Shown here: positions 1-7,608 of the stretch, piece after piece
Layout of the letters: every line of letters starts with the position of its first letter
How positions within the stretch are numbered: position 1 is the stretch's first letter
Source of the DNA: an uncultured Eubacteriales bacterium
GTDB taxonomy: Bacteria; Bacillota; Clostridia; Oscillospirales; Oscillospiraceae
Length of the DNA: 19,844 nt
Assembly: GCA_900549485.1 (NCBI GenBank)
Contig: UROG01000042.1
Coordinates: forward strand, 1-19,844
Reading direction: 5' to 3'
Translations under genes and position numbers: made by a program
The notes under the pieces: model-generated
Told to the model about the DNA's origin: nothing
The model's input: the letters and a program-made list of their open reading frames with translations, nothing else
Databases searched by the model: none

Positions 1-138
1 TTTTCCGGAGCGGATTTTTGTCCGGACAAGGCATTGACCGCAGGCAATCCTTGTCCGGATTGTCAAGGGCAATAACGCTGTACGGGCGCAAATCCGCCCG
101 AAAAAAACGGCGCGGATCCGTTTCCCGTCAGACTCAGT

Positions 139-171
139 GTTTTCTCCGACGTACATGCCGCCGGAGAAAAC
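139..171. repeat. Inverted repeat at the left edge
   Basis: A perfect 10-bp inverted repeat GTTTTCTCCG / CGGAGAAAAC with a 13-base loop. It lies among further small symmetrical elements (palindrome TTGTCCGGACAA at 18-29; CGGGCG/CGCCCG at about 83-100; AAACGG/CCGTTT at 105-123 followed by T on the minus strand). Its function is unknown; terminator or intergenic repeat are the likely options. Confidence 0.6.
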
Positions 172-199
172 GATCAAAACTGTTTTTTGCCTGCGGGCA

Positions 200-219
200 A
201 AAAGCCCTGCGAGGCTTTT
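200..219 (-). terminator. Intrinsic terminator of the murT operon
   Basis: On the minus strand a 7-bp stem AAAAGCC/GGCTTTT with a 6-base loop is followed by a T run, 16 bases past the stop codon of the PHP gene. A second hairpin (TTTTGCC-TGCG-GGCAAAA, about 186-202) lies next to it. Position and orientation fit termination of the four-gene minus-strand operon. Confidence 0.7.
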
Positions 220-235
220 CTTATGATCTTTCATT

Positions 236-1084
236 TTAAATGGCGCTTCTGAGCTTCTCCAGAAACTCATACGGCACACTGAGCGTTCCTTTGCCTGTAC
301 CGAGGGAAATAGCAGGCTTGTTGCTGCCGTGGAAATCGCTGCCGCCGGTTTTTATAAGACCGTATTCATCGGCAAGCGCCTCAAGATACCCGCTCATTTC
401 CTCCGTATAGCCGGAGTAGCGGCACTCAATGCCTTTAAGGCCGGAATTCATGCAGCAGCTGATAAGCTCGCGCAGACCGGCGTCGCCGCGCTTGTATTGG
501 AAAGGATGCGCCAGCACCGGAACGCCGCCCACAAGCTTTATTATTTCAATGGAGCGCTCAATAGAGAGGAAATGCCGCGGAAGCCAGTATCTGCACCCCT
601 TTTCAAGAAATCTGTCAAAAGCGTCCTGAACGCTTGCGGCAAGCCCCTGCTCAACGAGATATTCCGCAAAGTGCGGCCGCCCAACAACGTCGCCGAAGCG
701 CTCATGCATATATTCGTAGGTGATCGGCAGTCCGTCGCCGCGCATAAGACTGACCATTCTGCGGTTGCGCTCCTCCCTGTCCTTTAGCACCCATTCGAGA
801 ACAGGCGTAAGCTCCGGAGAGTCAACGTCGATATAATATCCCAGAATATGCACCGCGTAGCCGTATTCCGGCGCGATGAATTTTGTGCTTATTTCAATGC
901 CCGGAACGACCTCAACGCCAAGCTTTTCACCTGCGGCGGCGGCTTCTCTGTATCCGCCGATACCGTCATGATCGGTTATCGCAACGGCGGCAAGCCCCTT
1001 TTCCTTTGCAAGCGAAACAACCTCTGCGGGAGTACATGTCCCGTCGGAAGCGGTAGTGTGTACATGCAGGTCGATGTTATTCAC
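236..1084 (-). CDS. PHP-domain phosphoesterase (TrpH/YciV-like)
   Basis: A 282-aa PHP-family metal-dependent phosphoesterase of the TrpH/YciV type. Characterised relatives hydrolyse 3',5'-nucleoside bisphosphates or act as 5'-3' exoribonucleases on short RNA. Visible metal-ligand motifs are H7-x-H9 with D14 (DLHVHTTASDG), TDHD at 37-40, the glutamate of GIEIS near 64, LAHP in the second half, and GGSDFHG near the C terminus. A longer frame reaches position 1165, but I chose the GTG at 1084: GGAGG lies 7 bases upstream, the protein then begins right before the first PHP motif, and it overlaps the upstream stop by 8 bp, which suggests translational coupling. It is the last gene of the murT operon. 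The family assignment is firm; the exact substrate is inferred. Confidence 0.9.
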   Translation of the reverse strand: MNNIDLHVHTTASDGTCTPAEVVSLAKEKGLAAVAITDHDGIGGYREAAAAGEKLGVEVVPGIEISTKFIAPEYGYAVHILGYYIDVDSPELTPVLEWVLKDREERNRRMVSLMRGDGLPITYEYMHERFGDVVGRPHFAEYLVEQGLAASVQDAFDRFLEKGCRYWLPRHFLSIERSIEIIKLVGGVPVLAHPFQYKRGDAGLRELISCCMNSGLKGIECRYSGYTEEMSGYLEALADEYGLIKTGGSDFHGSNKPAISLGTGKGTLSVPYEFLEKLRSAI

Positions 1085-2348
1085 TGAAAAGCCTCCGTGA
1101 AAGCTCACCTGCTTTTTCGTATACCGCGCAGGCGTCCTCGCCGATATTGAAACGGCCGTTTTCATAGAGTATCCTGCCGTTCACCATGGTAAGGCGCACA
1201 TTGCTCTTCGAGCCGGAGTATACAATGTTTTTCGCAATGTTGTGAGGGGGCTGCATATTCGGCTGCTTCATGTCGATAACGACAATGTCGGCTTTTTTCC
1301 CGACAGCGAGATCGTCACAGCTGTCAAGCCCCATGGCGTGTGCGCCGCCCACGCATGCCATGCGCAGTGTTCTGTCGGCGCAGCCTGCGGTCGCGTCTAT
1401 ATTGAGATATTTCTGCAATGTGCTGACAAGATACATTTCGCGGAACATATCAAGGGCGTTGTTGCTGCCCGCGCCGTCTGTTCCGATGCCCATTTCGACC
1501 CCGGCCGCCGCCATTCTGTCGATGGGCGCAATGCCGCTTGCAAGCTTCAGATTTGAAGCGGGACAGGTTATCGCATAGACCTTGCTGCGCACCATGATCC
1601 CGACGTCCTCGTCATCCATCCACACGCAGTGGAATGCGCCGCCGCCGTATCTGAAAAAGCCGAGCTTATCAAGATATTTGACGGGAGACATCCCTGTGCG
1701 GCTTATGCAGCCGTCAACCTCGGTCTTTGTCTCGCTCATGTGCAGGTACAGCGGGGCTTTGTACTTTTCCCCGAGAGAGCGCATATATTCAAGTCTCTCT
1801 ATACCGGTCGTATATTCCGCGTGGATGCCGAGACGATAGGACACAAGCGGGCTTATGGCGTTGTTTTTGAGATACTCCCGCTCTATCTGCGTATGATCCG
1901 CGTCAAAATCGTTCATCGCCGAGCAGAACACTATGCGGAAGCCGCTGTCAATGCAGGCTTTTACGATAGAATCCGTGTGGCCGTACATATCAAAGCACGA
2001 GGTAATGCCGGAGGAGAGATATTCCATTATGCCGAGCTTTGTGAAGTAATACACGCCCTCCTCGGTAAGCCTGCGCTCATACGGCCAGATGCGCTTGTTC
2101 AGCCACGTGTGCAGCTCCATATCGTCTGCATATGAGCGGAAAGCGGTCATTGCGGTGTGAGTATGCGCGTTTTTGAAGCCGGGCATCACGACATCGCCGT
2201 CAAGGTCTATTTCGCGCTCAAAGATGGGCATATCCACCCTTGCCGCGCCAACGTAGGATATGGAATCGCCGTCCGTCCACACCTCGCCGTCTGTTACCCT
2301 TGTTCCGCCGTCAAATGTCAGTATTTTACCGTTATAAAATCTTATCAT
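1077..2348 (-). CDS. Amidohydrolase, MTA/SAH deaminase-like (MtaD/SsnA family)
   Basis: A 423-aa metal-dependent cytosolic amidohydrolase. The closest family by motif is 5'-methylthioadenosine/S-adenosylhomocysteine deaminase, which converts the adenine moiety to hypoxanthine; SsnA and chlorohydrolase-like enzymes are the alternatives. The fold shows as the N-terminal beta segment, NAHTH (His62 and His64), the HAE motif, LHMSET, the histidine of AFHCVW and the catalytic aspartate in GTDGAGSNN. The longer frame overlaps gatD, so I chose the second ATG of an ATGCATATG run: AAGGCGG lies 8 bases upstream, against only 2 for the first ATG. It starts 13 bp after gatD and overlaps the PHP gene by 8 bp. 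The neighbouring nucleotide phosphoesterase suggests a salvage role, but substrate specificity cannot be read from sequence alone. Confidence 0.85.
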   Translation of the reverse strand: MIRFYNGKILTFDGGTRVTDGEVWTDGDSISYVGAARVDMPIFEREIDLDGDVVMPGFKNAHTHTAMTAFRSYADDMELHTWLNKRIWPYERRLTEEGVYYFTKLGIMEYLSSGITSCFDMYGHTDSIVKACIDSGFRIVFCSAMNDFDADHTQIEREYLKNNAISPLVSYRLGIHAEYTTGIERLEYMRSLGEKYKAPLYLHMSETKTEVDGCISRTGMSPVKYLDKLGFFRYGGGAFHCVWMDDEDVGIMVRSKVYAITCPASNLKLASGIAPIDRMAAAGVEMGIGTDGAGSNNALDMFREMYLVSTLQKYLNIDATAGCADRTLRMACVGGAHAMGLDSCDDLAVGKKADIVVIDMKQPNMQPPHNIAKNIVYSGSKSNVRLTMVNGRILYENGRFNIGEDACAVYEKAGELSRRLFSE

Positions 2349-2361
2349 ATGCATATCCGCC

Positions 2362-3087
2362 TTATATTTTCCTGCACATCGCGTCGTGCGCCGCTGTCTC
2401 CGCCGTGTCATTGAGCTTTTCAAGCTCCGTTATACCGTACTTTCTCGACAGCGCGCCCAACAGCAGTCTGTCGCAGAACTCCGGATTTTTCGGCAGTAAC
2501 GGTCCGTGACTGTACGTGCCGATGAGATTTTTATAGCGTACGCCCTCGGTTCCGTCCTCGCCATTGTTGCCGAAGCCCGCAAGCACGTGTCCAAGCGGCT
2601 CGACCCCGCTACCAAGCCATGTTTTGCCGCTGTGGTTCTCAAAGCCGACTACCGTACTGCCGCCGGCGGAGTCGGAGCATCTGAACTTATAGTTGCCGAT
2701 CATACGCTGCCTGCTGCCGACTGTGTGGAAATCCACCGCACCGATAAAGTCGCAGCGTACATGGTCGTAGGTTTCGTAATAGCTGCCCATCATCTGGTAG
2801 CCGCCGCAGATCGTCAGGAAGGTCACGCCGTCCTCGATCGCGGCTTTTATTTCCCTGTCCTTGCCGCGGTGCAGATCGTCAAGCAGCACCTCCTGCTCAA
2901 AGTCCTGCCCGCCGCCGATAAACACTATGTCGCAGTCGGCAAGAGTTGAAAATTCGCCGACTGGGAGCTTCACTATCTCCGCGTCTATTCCGCGCCAATT
3001 GAGCCGCTTCCGCATACAGATTATATTGCCCCTGTCGCCGTAGAGGTTGAGAACGTCGTTGTACATATGGCAGATTTTAAGCTTCAT
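2362..3087 (-). CDS. gatD: Lipid II isoglutaminyl synthase, glutamine amidotransferase subunit GatD
   Basis: A 241-aa class I (triad) glutaminase subunit. It hydrolyses glutamine and passes ammonia to MurT, which amidates the alpha-carboxyl of D-Glu in the lipid II stem peptide to give D-isoglutamine, at the cytoplasmic face of the membrane. The nucleophile is Cys94 (TICGGYQ), Arg128 sits at the substrate-binding position described for staphylococcal GatD, and the catalytic histidine is His194 (TYSHGP). The start is the ATG at 3087 with GAGAGG 8 bases upstream; an upstream GTG at 3096 lies inside that ribosome binding site and is less likely. It follows murT after 12 bp, the arrangement usual for this obligate heterodimer. 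Confidence 0.95.
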   Translation of the reverse strand: MKLKICHMYNDVLNLYGDRGNIICMRKRLNWRGIDAEIVKLPVGEFSTLADCDIVFIGGGQDFEQEVLLDDLHRGKDREIKAAIEDGVTFLTICGGYQMMGSYYETYDHVRCDFIGAVDFHTVGSRQRMIGNYKFRCSDSAGGSTVVGFENHSGKTWLGSGVEPLGHVLAGFGNNGEDGTEGVRYKNLIGTYSHGPLLPKNPEFCDRLLLGALSRKYGITELEKLNDTAETAAHDAMCRKI

Positions 3088-3099
3088 TTCCCGCACCTC

Positions 3100-4470
3100 T
3101 CATTCCCAGAATTCACTGCCGCCGCAGCGCCTGATAACATGCTCGCGCAGCTCAAGCATGGCGGTGTATGTGGGCATGATGAACACCGGCAGCTCCTGAC
3201 TGCCGATCTGCTCTACAAGCGCGGCGTAATCGCGCTGCGTCTCGATAAAGCCGTCGTCTATCCCGGCGTATTTCACCCTGACGCGCATATCCTCGGCTCT
3301 GTCGCCGCAGACAATGACGCGCCGGAGCCTCCCGCCGAGCGCGGCAAGCCCCTCAAAGTCCGCATCCCATATCCACGAAATATCCGTGCCGTCGGCGGCG
3401 CGGTCGTTAAGGCAGACGACAAGAATGAAGTTTTCCTTTATGTTCTGCAAAAACTCGATCACCTGATTGCATCCGGCAGGATTTTTCACAAGCATAATTT
3501 TTGTGCCGCCGCCAAGAGCGAACTGCTCCATTCTGCCGAAGCCGCATTTGAAGGTGCCGAGCGCCTTGAGCGCGGCTTCCCTGTCCATGCCCATCGCGGT
3601 TATCGCCGCCGCCGCGCCGGCCGCATTGTATATGTTGTATATGGCAGGCAGGTTGATGCTGACAATGCGCTTTTCGCCGTCCATGTCCATGACAACCGTA
3701 CTGCCGTTTATGCCCTGCTCCACGATGTCCGTGACGGCATAGTCCGCCTTATGGCGGCAGTAGCCGCACTTCGGGCAGCGGAAGCCGCCAAGATGGCCGT
3801 AGCTTATGTAGTCATACTCATATTCGGCTTTGCAGCGGATGCAGTGGCTCGCGTCGCTCAGCTCTGTCTTGCCGTGCGGCGGCATTGCGCCCTTTTCGAT
3901 GCCGAACCAGCGCACCTTGTTCGGCAGGTCAAGTGCAAGAGAGGCGGTGAGAGAGCAGTCCGCGTTGAGGCAGAGCAGTGATTCCGGCGTACCGCTTATG
4001 GCTTTGCGGATATTTTCCAGCGTATGCGTCACTTCTCCGTAGCGGTCAAGCTGATCGCGGAAAAGGTTTGTGACGACGATGACCTTTGGCTTGAGCTGCG
4101 GGAAAACACGCACAGCCGCCGCCTCGTCGCACTCAATAACGGCATATTCCTTCTTCGGCTTGCCTGTGAGGGTGCAGTTCATCACAAATTCAGTCGTGAT
4201 GCCGCTTATGAGGTTGGCGCCGGAACGGTTTGCAAAATAGCTTTTCCCCTCGTCCATAAACGCTTCCTCTATCATGCGCGCGCTTGTGGTCTTGCCGTTC
4301 GTGCCGGTTATGGCAACGGTTTTAACATCCTTTGCGAGCAGACCGAGCAGATCGGGGCAGACTCTGAGCGCAAATCTCCCGGGCATGGCGGTGCCGCCGC
4401 GGTTCAGGATGCGTGACAAAAGGCGCAGAGCCTTGCACAGAAATATGGCAAATATGGCTTTGAAACTCAT
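3100..4470 (-). CDS. murT: Lipid II isoglutaminyl synthase, Mur-ligase subunit MurT
   Basis: A 456-aa Mur-ligase-like ATPase that activates the D-Glu alpha-carboxyl of lipid II and accepts ammonia from GatD. It has a hydrophobic N-terminal stretch, the P-loop TGTNGKTT at 55-62, the central domain (TNLFRDQLDRYGE near 134-146), a Zn-ribbon insertion with cysteines 210, 213, 232 and 235 (plus 238) that is typical of MurT and absent from MurC-F, and a C-terminal DUF1727 domain with DGTDISWIWD. The start is ATG 4470 with GGAAGGA about 9 bases upstream; an in-frame ATG at 4503 falls before the predicted transcription start and is rejected. It is the first gene of the operon. Amidation at this position supports PBP cross-linking in Gram-positive bacteria. 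Confidence 0.95.
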   Translation of the reverse strand: MSFKAIFAIFLCKALRLLSRILNRGGTAMPGRFALRVCPDLLGLLAKDVKTVAITGTNGKTTSARMIEEAFMDEGKSYFANRSGANLISGITTEFVMNCTLTGKPKKEYAVIECDEAAAVRVFPQLKPKVIVVTNLFRDQLDRYGEVTHTLENIRKAISGTPESLLCLNADCSLTASLALDLPNKVRWFGIEKGAMPPHGKTELSDASHCIRCKAEYEYDYISYGHLGGFRCPKCGYCRHKADYAVTDIVEQGINGSTVVMDMDGEKRIVSINLPAIYNIYNAAGAAAAITAMGMDREAALKALGTFKCGFGRMEQFALGGGTKIMLVKNPAGCNQVIEFLQNIKENFILVVCLNDRAADGTDISWIWDADFEGLAALGGRLRRVIVCGDRAEDMRVRVKYAGIDDGFIETQRDYAALVEQIGSQELPVFIMPTYTAMLELREHVIRRCGGSEFWE

Positions 4471-4508
4471 ATCCAAAATTCCTTCCGGGTACTTGAAAAT
4501 CAACGTAT

Positions 4509-4537
4509 ATTATATCATGCACGCATGGGGCGGGCAA
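4509..4537 (-). promoter_or_regulatory. Sigma-A promoter of the murT operon
   Basis: On the minus strand TTGCCC (4532-4537) is followed by 17 bases and TATAAT (4509-4514), with TG one base before the -10 box (extended -10). It ends 38 bases before the murT start. No other strong promoter is seen before the three downstream genes. Confidence 0.8.
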
Positions 4538-4567
4538 GAAAAATGTGCGGTTTCGGCGCGAACCATC

Positions 4568-4610
4568 AAAAAAGCCGCGCAGAGCCGTTTGCCGAAGAGG
4601 CTTGGCTTTT
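4568..4610 (-). terminator. Terminator of the flavoprotein operon
   Basis: Read on the minus strand, AAAAGCC pairs with GGCTTTT (stem arms 4604-4610 and 4570-4576) around a loop with nested AGCC/GGCT pairing, ending in six T. It begins 9 bases after the stop codon at 4619 and sits upstream of the murT promoter, insulating the two units. Confidence 0.7.
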
Positions 4611-4618
4611 CGGCAGGC

Positions 4619-6205
4619 TCAGCCGGAATACGCAGCTATCACCGCCTCGGCGCAGCGCATACCGTCTACCGCAGCGGAGGATATCCCGCCCGCATAGCCC
4701 GCTCCCTCCCCGCACGGGTACATTCCCGCCGCGGAGGATTGCAAAGCGGCATTGCGGATAATACGGACGGGAGAGGATGAGCGCGTTTCCGGTGCCGTAA
4801 GAACGGCGTCCGGCGCGTCAAAGCCGGTGAGCTTTCTGCCGAGTGCGGGAAGGGCATTGCTGATAACGCGGCATATCCTGTCCGGAAGCACCTCGCGCAG
4901 ATCTCCCCAGACAACTCCGGGCTTATACTGCGGCGTGACTTTGCCGGGACCGGTACTCGCCCGTCCGGCAAGAAAGTCGCCCGCAAGCTGTGCGGGTGCA
5001 AGATAGTTCCCGCCGCCGAAGGCATAGGCTCTCTGCTCTATCTCCCTCTGCCAGCGCATACCGCCGAGAGCGCCATCATACGGAAAATCCTCCGGGTGCA
5101 GCGTTACAAGCAGCGCAGAATTTGCGTTCTCGCCGTTCCTGCCGGAATAGCTCATGCCGTTGGTGACTACCCCGCCCCGCTCGGACGCGGTGGCAAAAAC
5201 ATAGCCGCCCGGACACATACAGAAGGTATACGCGCTTGTTCCGTCCGGCAGATGCACATTGAGCGAATAATCCGCCGCGGGCAGTCTGCCGCGCTCTCTG
5301 CCGTACTGCGCCATGTCGATATCCCGCTGAAGATGCTCGATGCGCACTCCCATGGAAAAGCCCTTCGGCTCCATGCTTATCCCTGCGCTGTGCAGGCTTT
5401 CAAACGTATCCCGTGCGGAATGGCCTATCGCAAGGATAACGTCATCACATTCTATTGCGTATCTGCCGTTTTTATCCGTAACCTCAATGCCGGCAACGGT
5501 ATTATTCTCCGTTATAAGCCGCTCAAAGCGCGTCCCGAAACGCACCTCACCGCCGCGGCCGATGATGTCTGTGCGGATATTGCGCACAACGTTTATAAGC
5601 ACATCCGTGCCTATATGCGGCTTTGCATCATAGAGTACGCTTTCCTTCGCGCCGTGCAGGTAAAGCTGCCGCAGCACCCAGCTCAGACGGGGATCGTGAG
5701 TGCCTGTGTTCAGCTTACCGTCGGAAAAGGTTCCCGCGCCGCCCTCGCCGAACTGCACGTTGTTTTCGCCGTCAAGCTCTCCTCCGGAACGGAATTTTTC
5801 GACGGCCGCCTTTCGCGTGTCCACGTCCCTGCCGCGCTCTATTATTATCGGCTTTGCCCCCGCATACGCAAGGACAAGCCCCGCAAACATTCCCGCCGGA
5901 CCGAAGCCGACTATCACCGGACGCTTGCCGCCGCGGTACTCATTTATATTGTAACGCTTTTCAACATACTCCGAGACGTCCTTGCTCCCCGCCGCGGCGA
6001 TGAGCTTTTTTTCGTCACCGCCGACCGAAAAGGCGGCGGTGCAGACGTAGTGTATATCGCCCTTCTTTCTTGCATCCAGAGAGCGCTTCACAAGACGCAT
6101 CTCCGTTATGCGTGTGGGGCTTATTTTAAGTATTTTTGCGGCCTTGCCGGTGAGCGCTTCTGCATTCTCCCCGACACCGAGCCGCATATTTTTTATTTCG
6201 ATCAT
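4619..6205 (-). CDS. FAD-dependent dehydrogenase-like protein (COG2509)
   Basis: A 528-aa flavoprotein of the uncharacterised COG2509 type. The first 90 residues form an N-terminal domain without a nucleotide motif. A Rossmann FAD-binding site follows at 97-106 (VIVGFGPAGM), then GENNVQFGEGGAGTFSDGKL, which is highly typical of this family, CPGGYV in the substrate domain, and a C-terminal FAD motif with PCGEGAGYAGGI. The physiological substrate is unknown. The start is the ATG at 6205 with GGGAGG 7 bases upstream; it overlaps the stop of the preceding gene as ATGA, whereas the longer frame to 6247 runs into that gene. The tight coupling to a second, unrelated-subfamily flavoprotein suggests joint function or shared FAD demand. 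Confidence 0.88.
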   Translation of the reverse strand: MIEIKNMRLGVGENAEALTGKAAKILKISPTRITEMRLVKRSLDARKKGDIHYVCTAAFSVGGDEKKLIAAAGSKDVSEYVEKRYNINEYRGGKRPVIVGFGPAGMFAGLVLAYAGAKPIIIERGRDVDTRKAAVEKFRSGGELDGENNVQFGEGGAGTFSDGKLNTGTHDPRLSWVLRQLYLHGAKESVLYDAKPHIGTDVLINVVRNIRTDIIGRGGEVRFGTRFERLITENNTVAGIEVTDKNGRYAIECDDVILAIGHSARDTFESLHSAGISMEPKGFSMGVRIEHLQRDIDMAQYGRERGRLPAADYSLNVHLPDGTSAYTFCMCPGGYVFATASERGGVVTNGMSYSGRNGENANSALLVTLHPEDFPYDGALGGMRWQREIEQRAYAFGGGNYLAPAQLAGDFLAGRASTGPGKVTPQYKPGVVWGDLREVLPDRICRVISNALPALGRKLTGFDAPDAVLTAPETRSSSPVRIIRNAALQSSAAGMYPCGEGAGYAGGISSAAVDGMRCAEAVIAAYSG

Positions 6206-7413
6206 TTTCCGAGCCTCCCGGCGATACGCCCGCTTGCCCATGCCCATTGCAGATTATAGCCGCCGCAGTCTCCGTCAACGTCCAGCACCTCGCCGCAGGC
6301 AAACAGCCCCGGGTTGAACCAGCTTTGCAGCGTTTCAGGGTCAAAACCGCTTGTTTTTATGCCGCCTGCCGTGACCTGTGCGCTGTCAAAGCCCTCCGTA
6401 CCGAGAAGACGCAGGGAAAAGACCTTGCAGGCTTTCGCGGCGGCCTTTACCTGCGTCTCCGACAGCTCCGAAAGCGGTGCGGCGGCGGGTAGTGCGGCGT
6501 ATTTTACGATCATCCGCCCAAGCCGGTTGTGGAGCATACCGGTAAAAAGCTGCGCCGTTTCAAGCGCCGGCAGGGCACGGCAGCGGGAGAGCAGCATACT
6601 TTCAACCTGTTCGGGAGCGTACCCGCGCATGAAATCGGCGCTGATGCGCGTACCCTCGCCCGTCAATGACGCGGCGCGTGAAATGTCGAATGCGGCGGGA
6701 CCGGAAATGCCGTTGTCGGTAAACTGAAGCTCTCCGCAGCTTTCGGCGATCACCGTGCCGCCGCCGATAAGTCTGAGCGCGCAGTCGGCGCGCACGCCCT
6801 TCAGCGCCCGCGGATACTCCGCGTCCGTAATGAGCTGCACAAGCGCGGGGCAGAGCTTTGTGCGCTTATGCCCGAGATCGCCCAGAAGCTTATACCCGTC
6901 GGAAACGCCGCCAAGCTTTGCGCCTGCTGCGCCGCCGCAGGCGACTATGACAAAGTCCGCATTCAGCGTATCATTGTCGGTGATGACGGCGTATGCCGCG
7001 CCGCGGCGTTTAAGCTCCCTGACCGGCTCTGCCGTGCGTATCTCAACTCCTGCGCGCTCAAGCGCGAAGCGCAGAACGTCCGCCACGCTGTTTGCGGAGT
7101 TTGAAAGCGGATAGACGCGCCCGCCGTACTCCTCCACCGTGAGCAGACCGAGAGCGTGAAAAAGCTCCAGCGTGTCAGCGGGGGTAAAGTGCGCAAGCGC
7201 CGCGTCGGCAAAGCCGTCCTGCTCGCCGTGATAGTTTTGCGGTACGGCAAGCATATTTGTGAGGTTGCACCTGCCGTTTCCGGTTGCAAGAAGCTTTCTC
7301 GCCATGCGCTGCTGGCGTTCGAAGAGCACAACGCGGTTGTCCCTGTCCTCCGCGGCCGTGAGCGCCGCCATCATGCCCGACGCGCCGCCGCCTATTACTG
7401 CAACAGTCTTCAT
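6202..7413 (-). CDS. NAD(P)/FAD-dependent oxidoreductase, BaiN/HI0933-like (COG2081)
   Basis: A 403-aa flavoprotein. The N terminus carries the dinucleotide-binding motif GGGASG (8-13), then a glutamate after the second strand (LFERQ), the family signature KLLATGNGRCNLTN, a middle domain with ELQFTDNGISGPAAFDISR, and a C-terminal GGYNLQWAWASGR. One member, BaiN of Clostridium scindens, has been linked to flavin-dependent reduction of bile-acid intermediates, but the family is widespread and most members have no known substrate, so a bile-acid role here would be speculation. The start is ATG 7413 with GGGAAG 8 bases upstream. It is the first gene of a two-gene operon and divergent from the CotH operon. 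Confidence 0.9.
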   Translation of the reverse strand: MKTVAVIGGGASGMMAALTAAEDRDNRVVLFERQQRMARKLLATGNGRCNLTNMLAVPQNYHGEQDGFADAALAHFTPADTLELFHALGLLTVEEYGGRVYPLSNSANSVADVLRFALERAGVEIRTAEPVRELKRRGAAYAVITDNDTLNADFVIVACGGAAGAKLGGVSDGYKLLGDLGHKRTKLCPALVQLITDAEYPRALKGVRADCALRLIGGGTVIAESCGELQFTDNGISGPAAFDISRAASLTGEGTRISADFMRGYAPEQVESMLLSRCRALPALETAQLFTGMLHNRLGRMIVKYAALPAAAPLSELSETQVKAAAKACKVFSLRLLGTEGFDSAQVTAGGIKTSGFDPETLQSWFNPGLFACGEVLDVDGDCGGYNLQWAWASGRIAGRLGK

Positions 7414-7448
7414 AATCTGTTCTTCCCGTAAATAATATGATTCAGCTT

Positions 7449-7477
7449 ATTATAACAACATCGGGCGGTTTAATCAA
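7449..7477 (-). promoter_or_regulatory. Promoter of the flavoprotein operon
   Basis: Minus strand: TTGATT (7472-7477), 17-base spacer, TATAAT (7449-7454), 35 bases before the start of the BaiN-like gene. It is divergent from, and 36 bp away from, the CotH promoter. Confidence 0.75.
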
Positions 7478-7513
7478 CCGGACTGCATTAAGCTAATGTT
7501 TCGGCATAAAAGA

Positions 7514-7543
7514 TTGACACAAAAACACGAAATGAAGTATAAT
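7514..7543 (+). promoter_or_regulatory. Promoter of the CotH-VTC-DUF4956 operon
   Basis: TTGACA (7514-7519), an 18-base spacer and TATAAT (7538-7543) on the plus strand. The implied transcript has a leader of nearly 60 bases before the CotH start codon. Confidence 0.8.
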
Positions 7544-7563
7544 AACTTGTTCTATTATCGAAG

Positions 7564-7594
7564 CGGTATGCGATACCGGCAGGAAGAGCTGCCG
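7564..7594 (+). promoter_or_regulatory. Two overlapping hairpins in the CotH leader
   Basis: CGGTAT-GCG-ATACCG (7564-7578) and CGGCAG-GAAGAG-CTGCCG (7577-7594) are both perfect 6-bp stems. They share two bases and end just before the AGGAG at 7598-7602. They may only stabilise the 5' end; a regulatory role is conjecture. Confidence 0.4.
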
Positions 7595-7608
7595 CTCAGG
7601 AGACGCGA

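Noticed and set aside
83..100. CGGGCG/CGCCCG hairpin as a plus-strand terminator
   Set aside because: It is followed by A, not T, on the plus strand, so it does not have terminator form in that direction.
18..239. 73-codon plus-strand reading frame at the left edge
   Set aside because: It runs through several hairpins and the terminator of the opposite gene, is rich in Arg/Lys without domain features, and lacks a good ribosome binding site.
1085..1165. N-terminal extension of the PHP gene
   Set aside because: It lies inside the upstream deaminase gene, and the GTG at 1084 has a much better ribosome binding site right before the first PHP motif.
5096..6259. Long plus-strand frame of 387 codons
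   Set aside because: Antisense to the COG2509 flavoprotein, which has clear FAD motifs. Long antisense frames are expected from the GC-rich codon use here.
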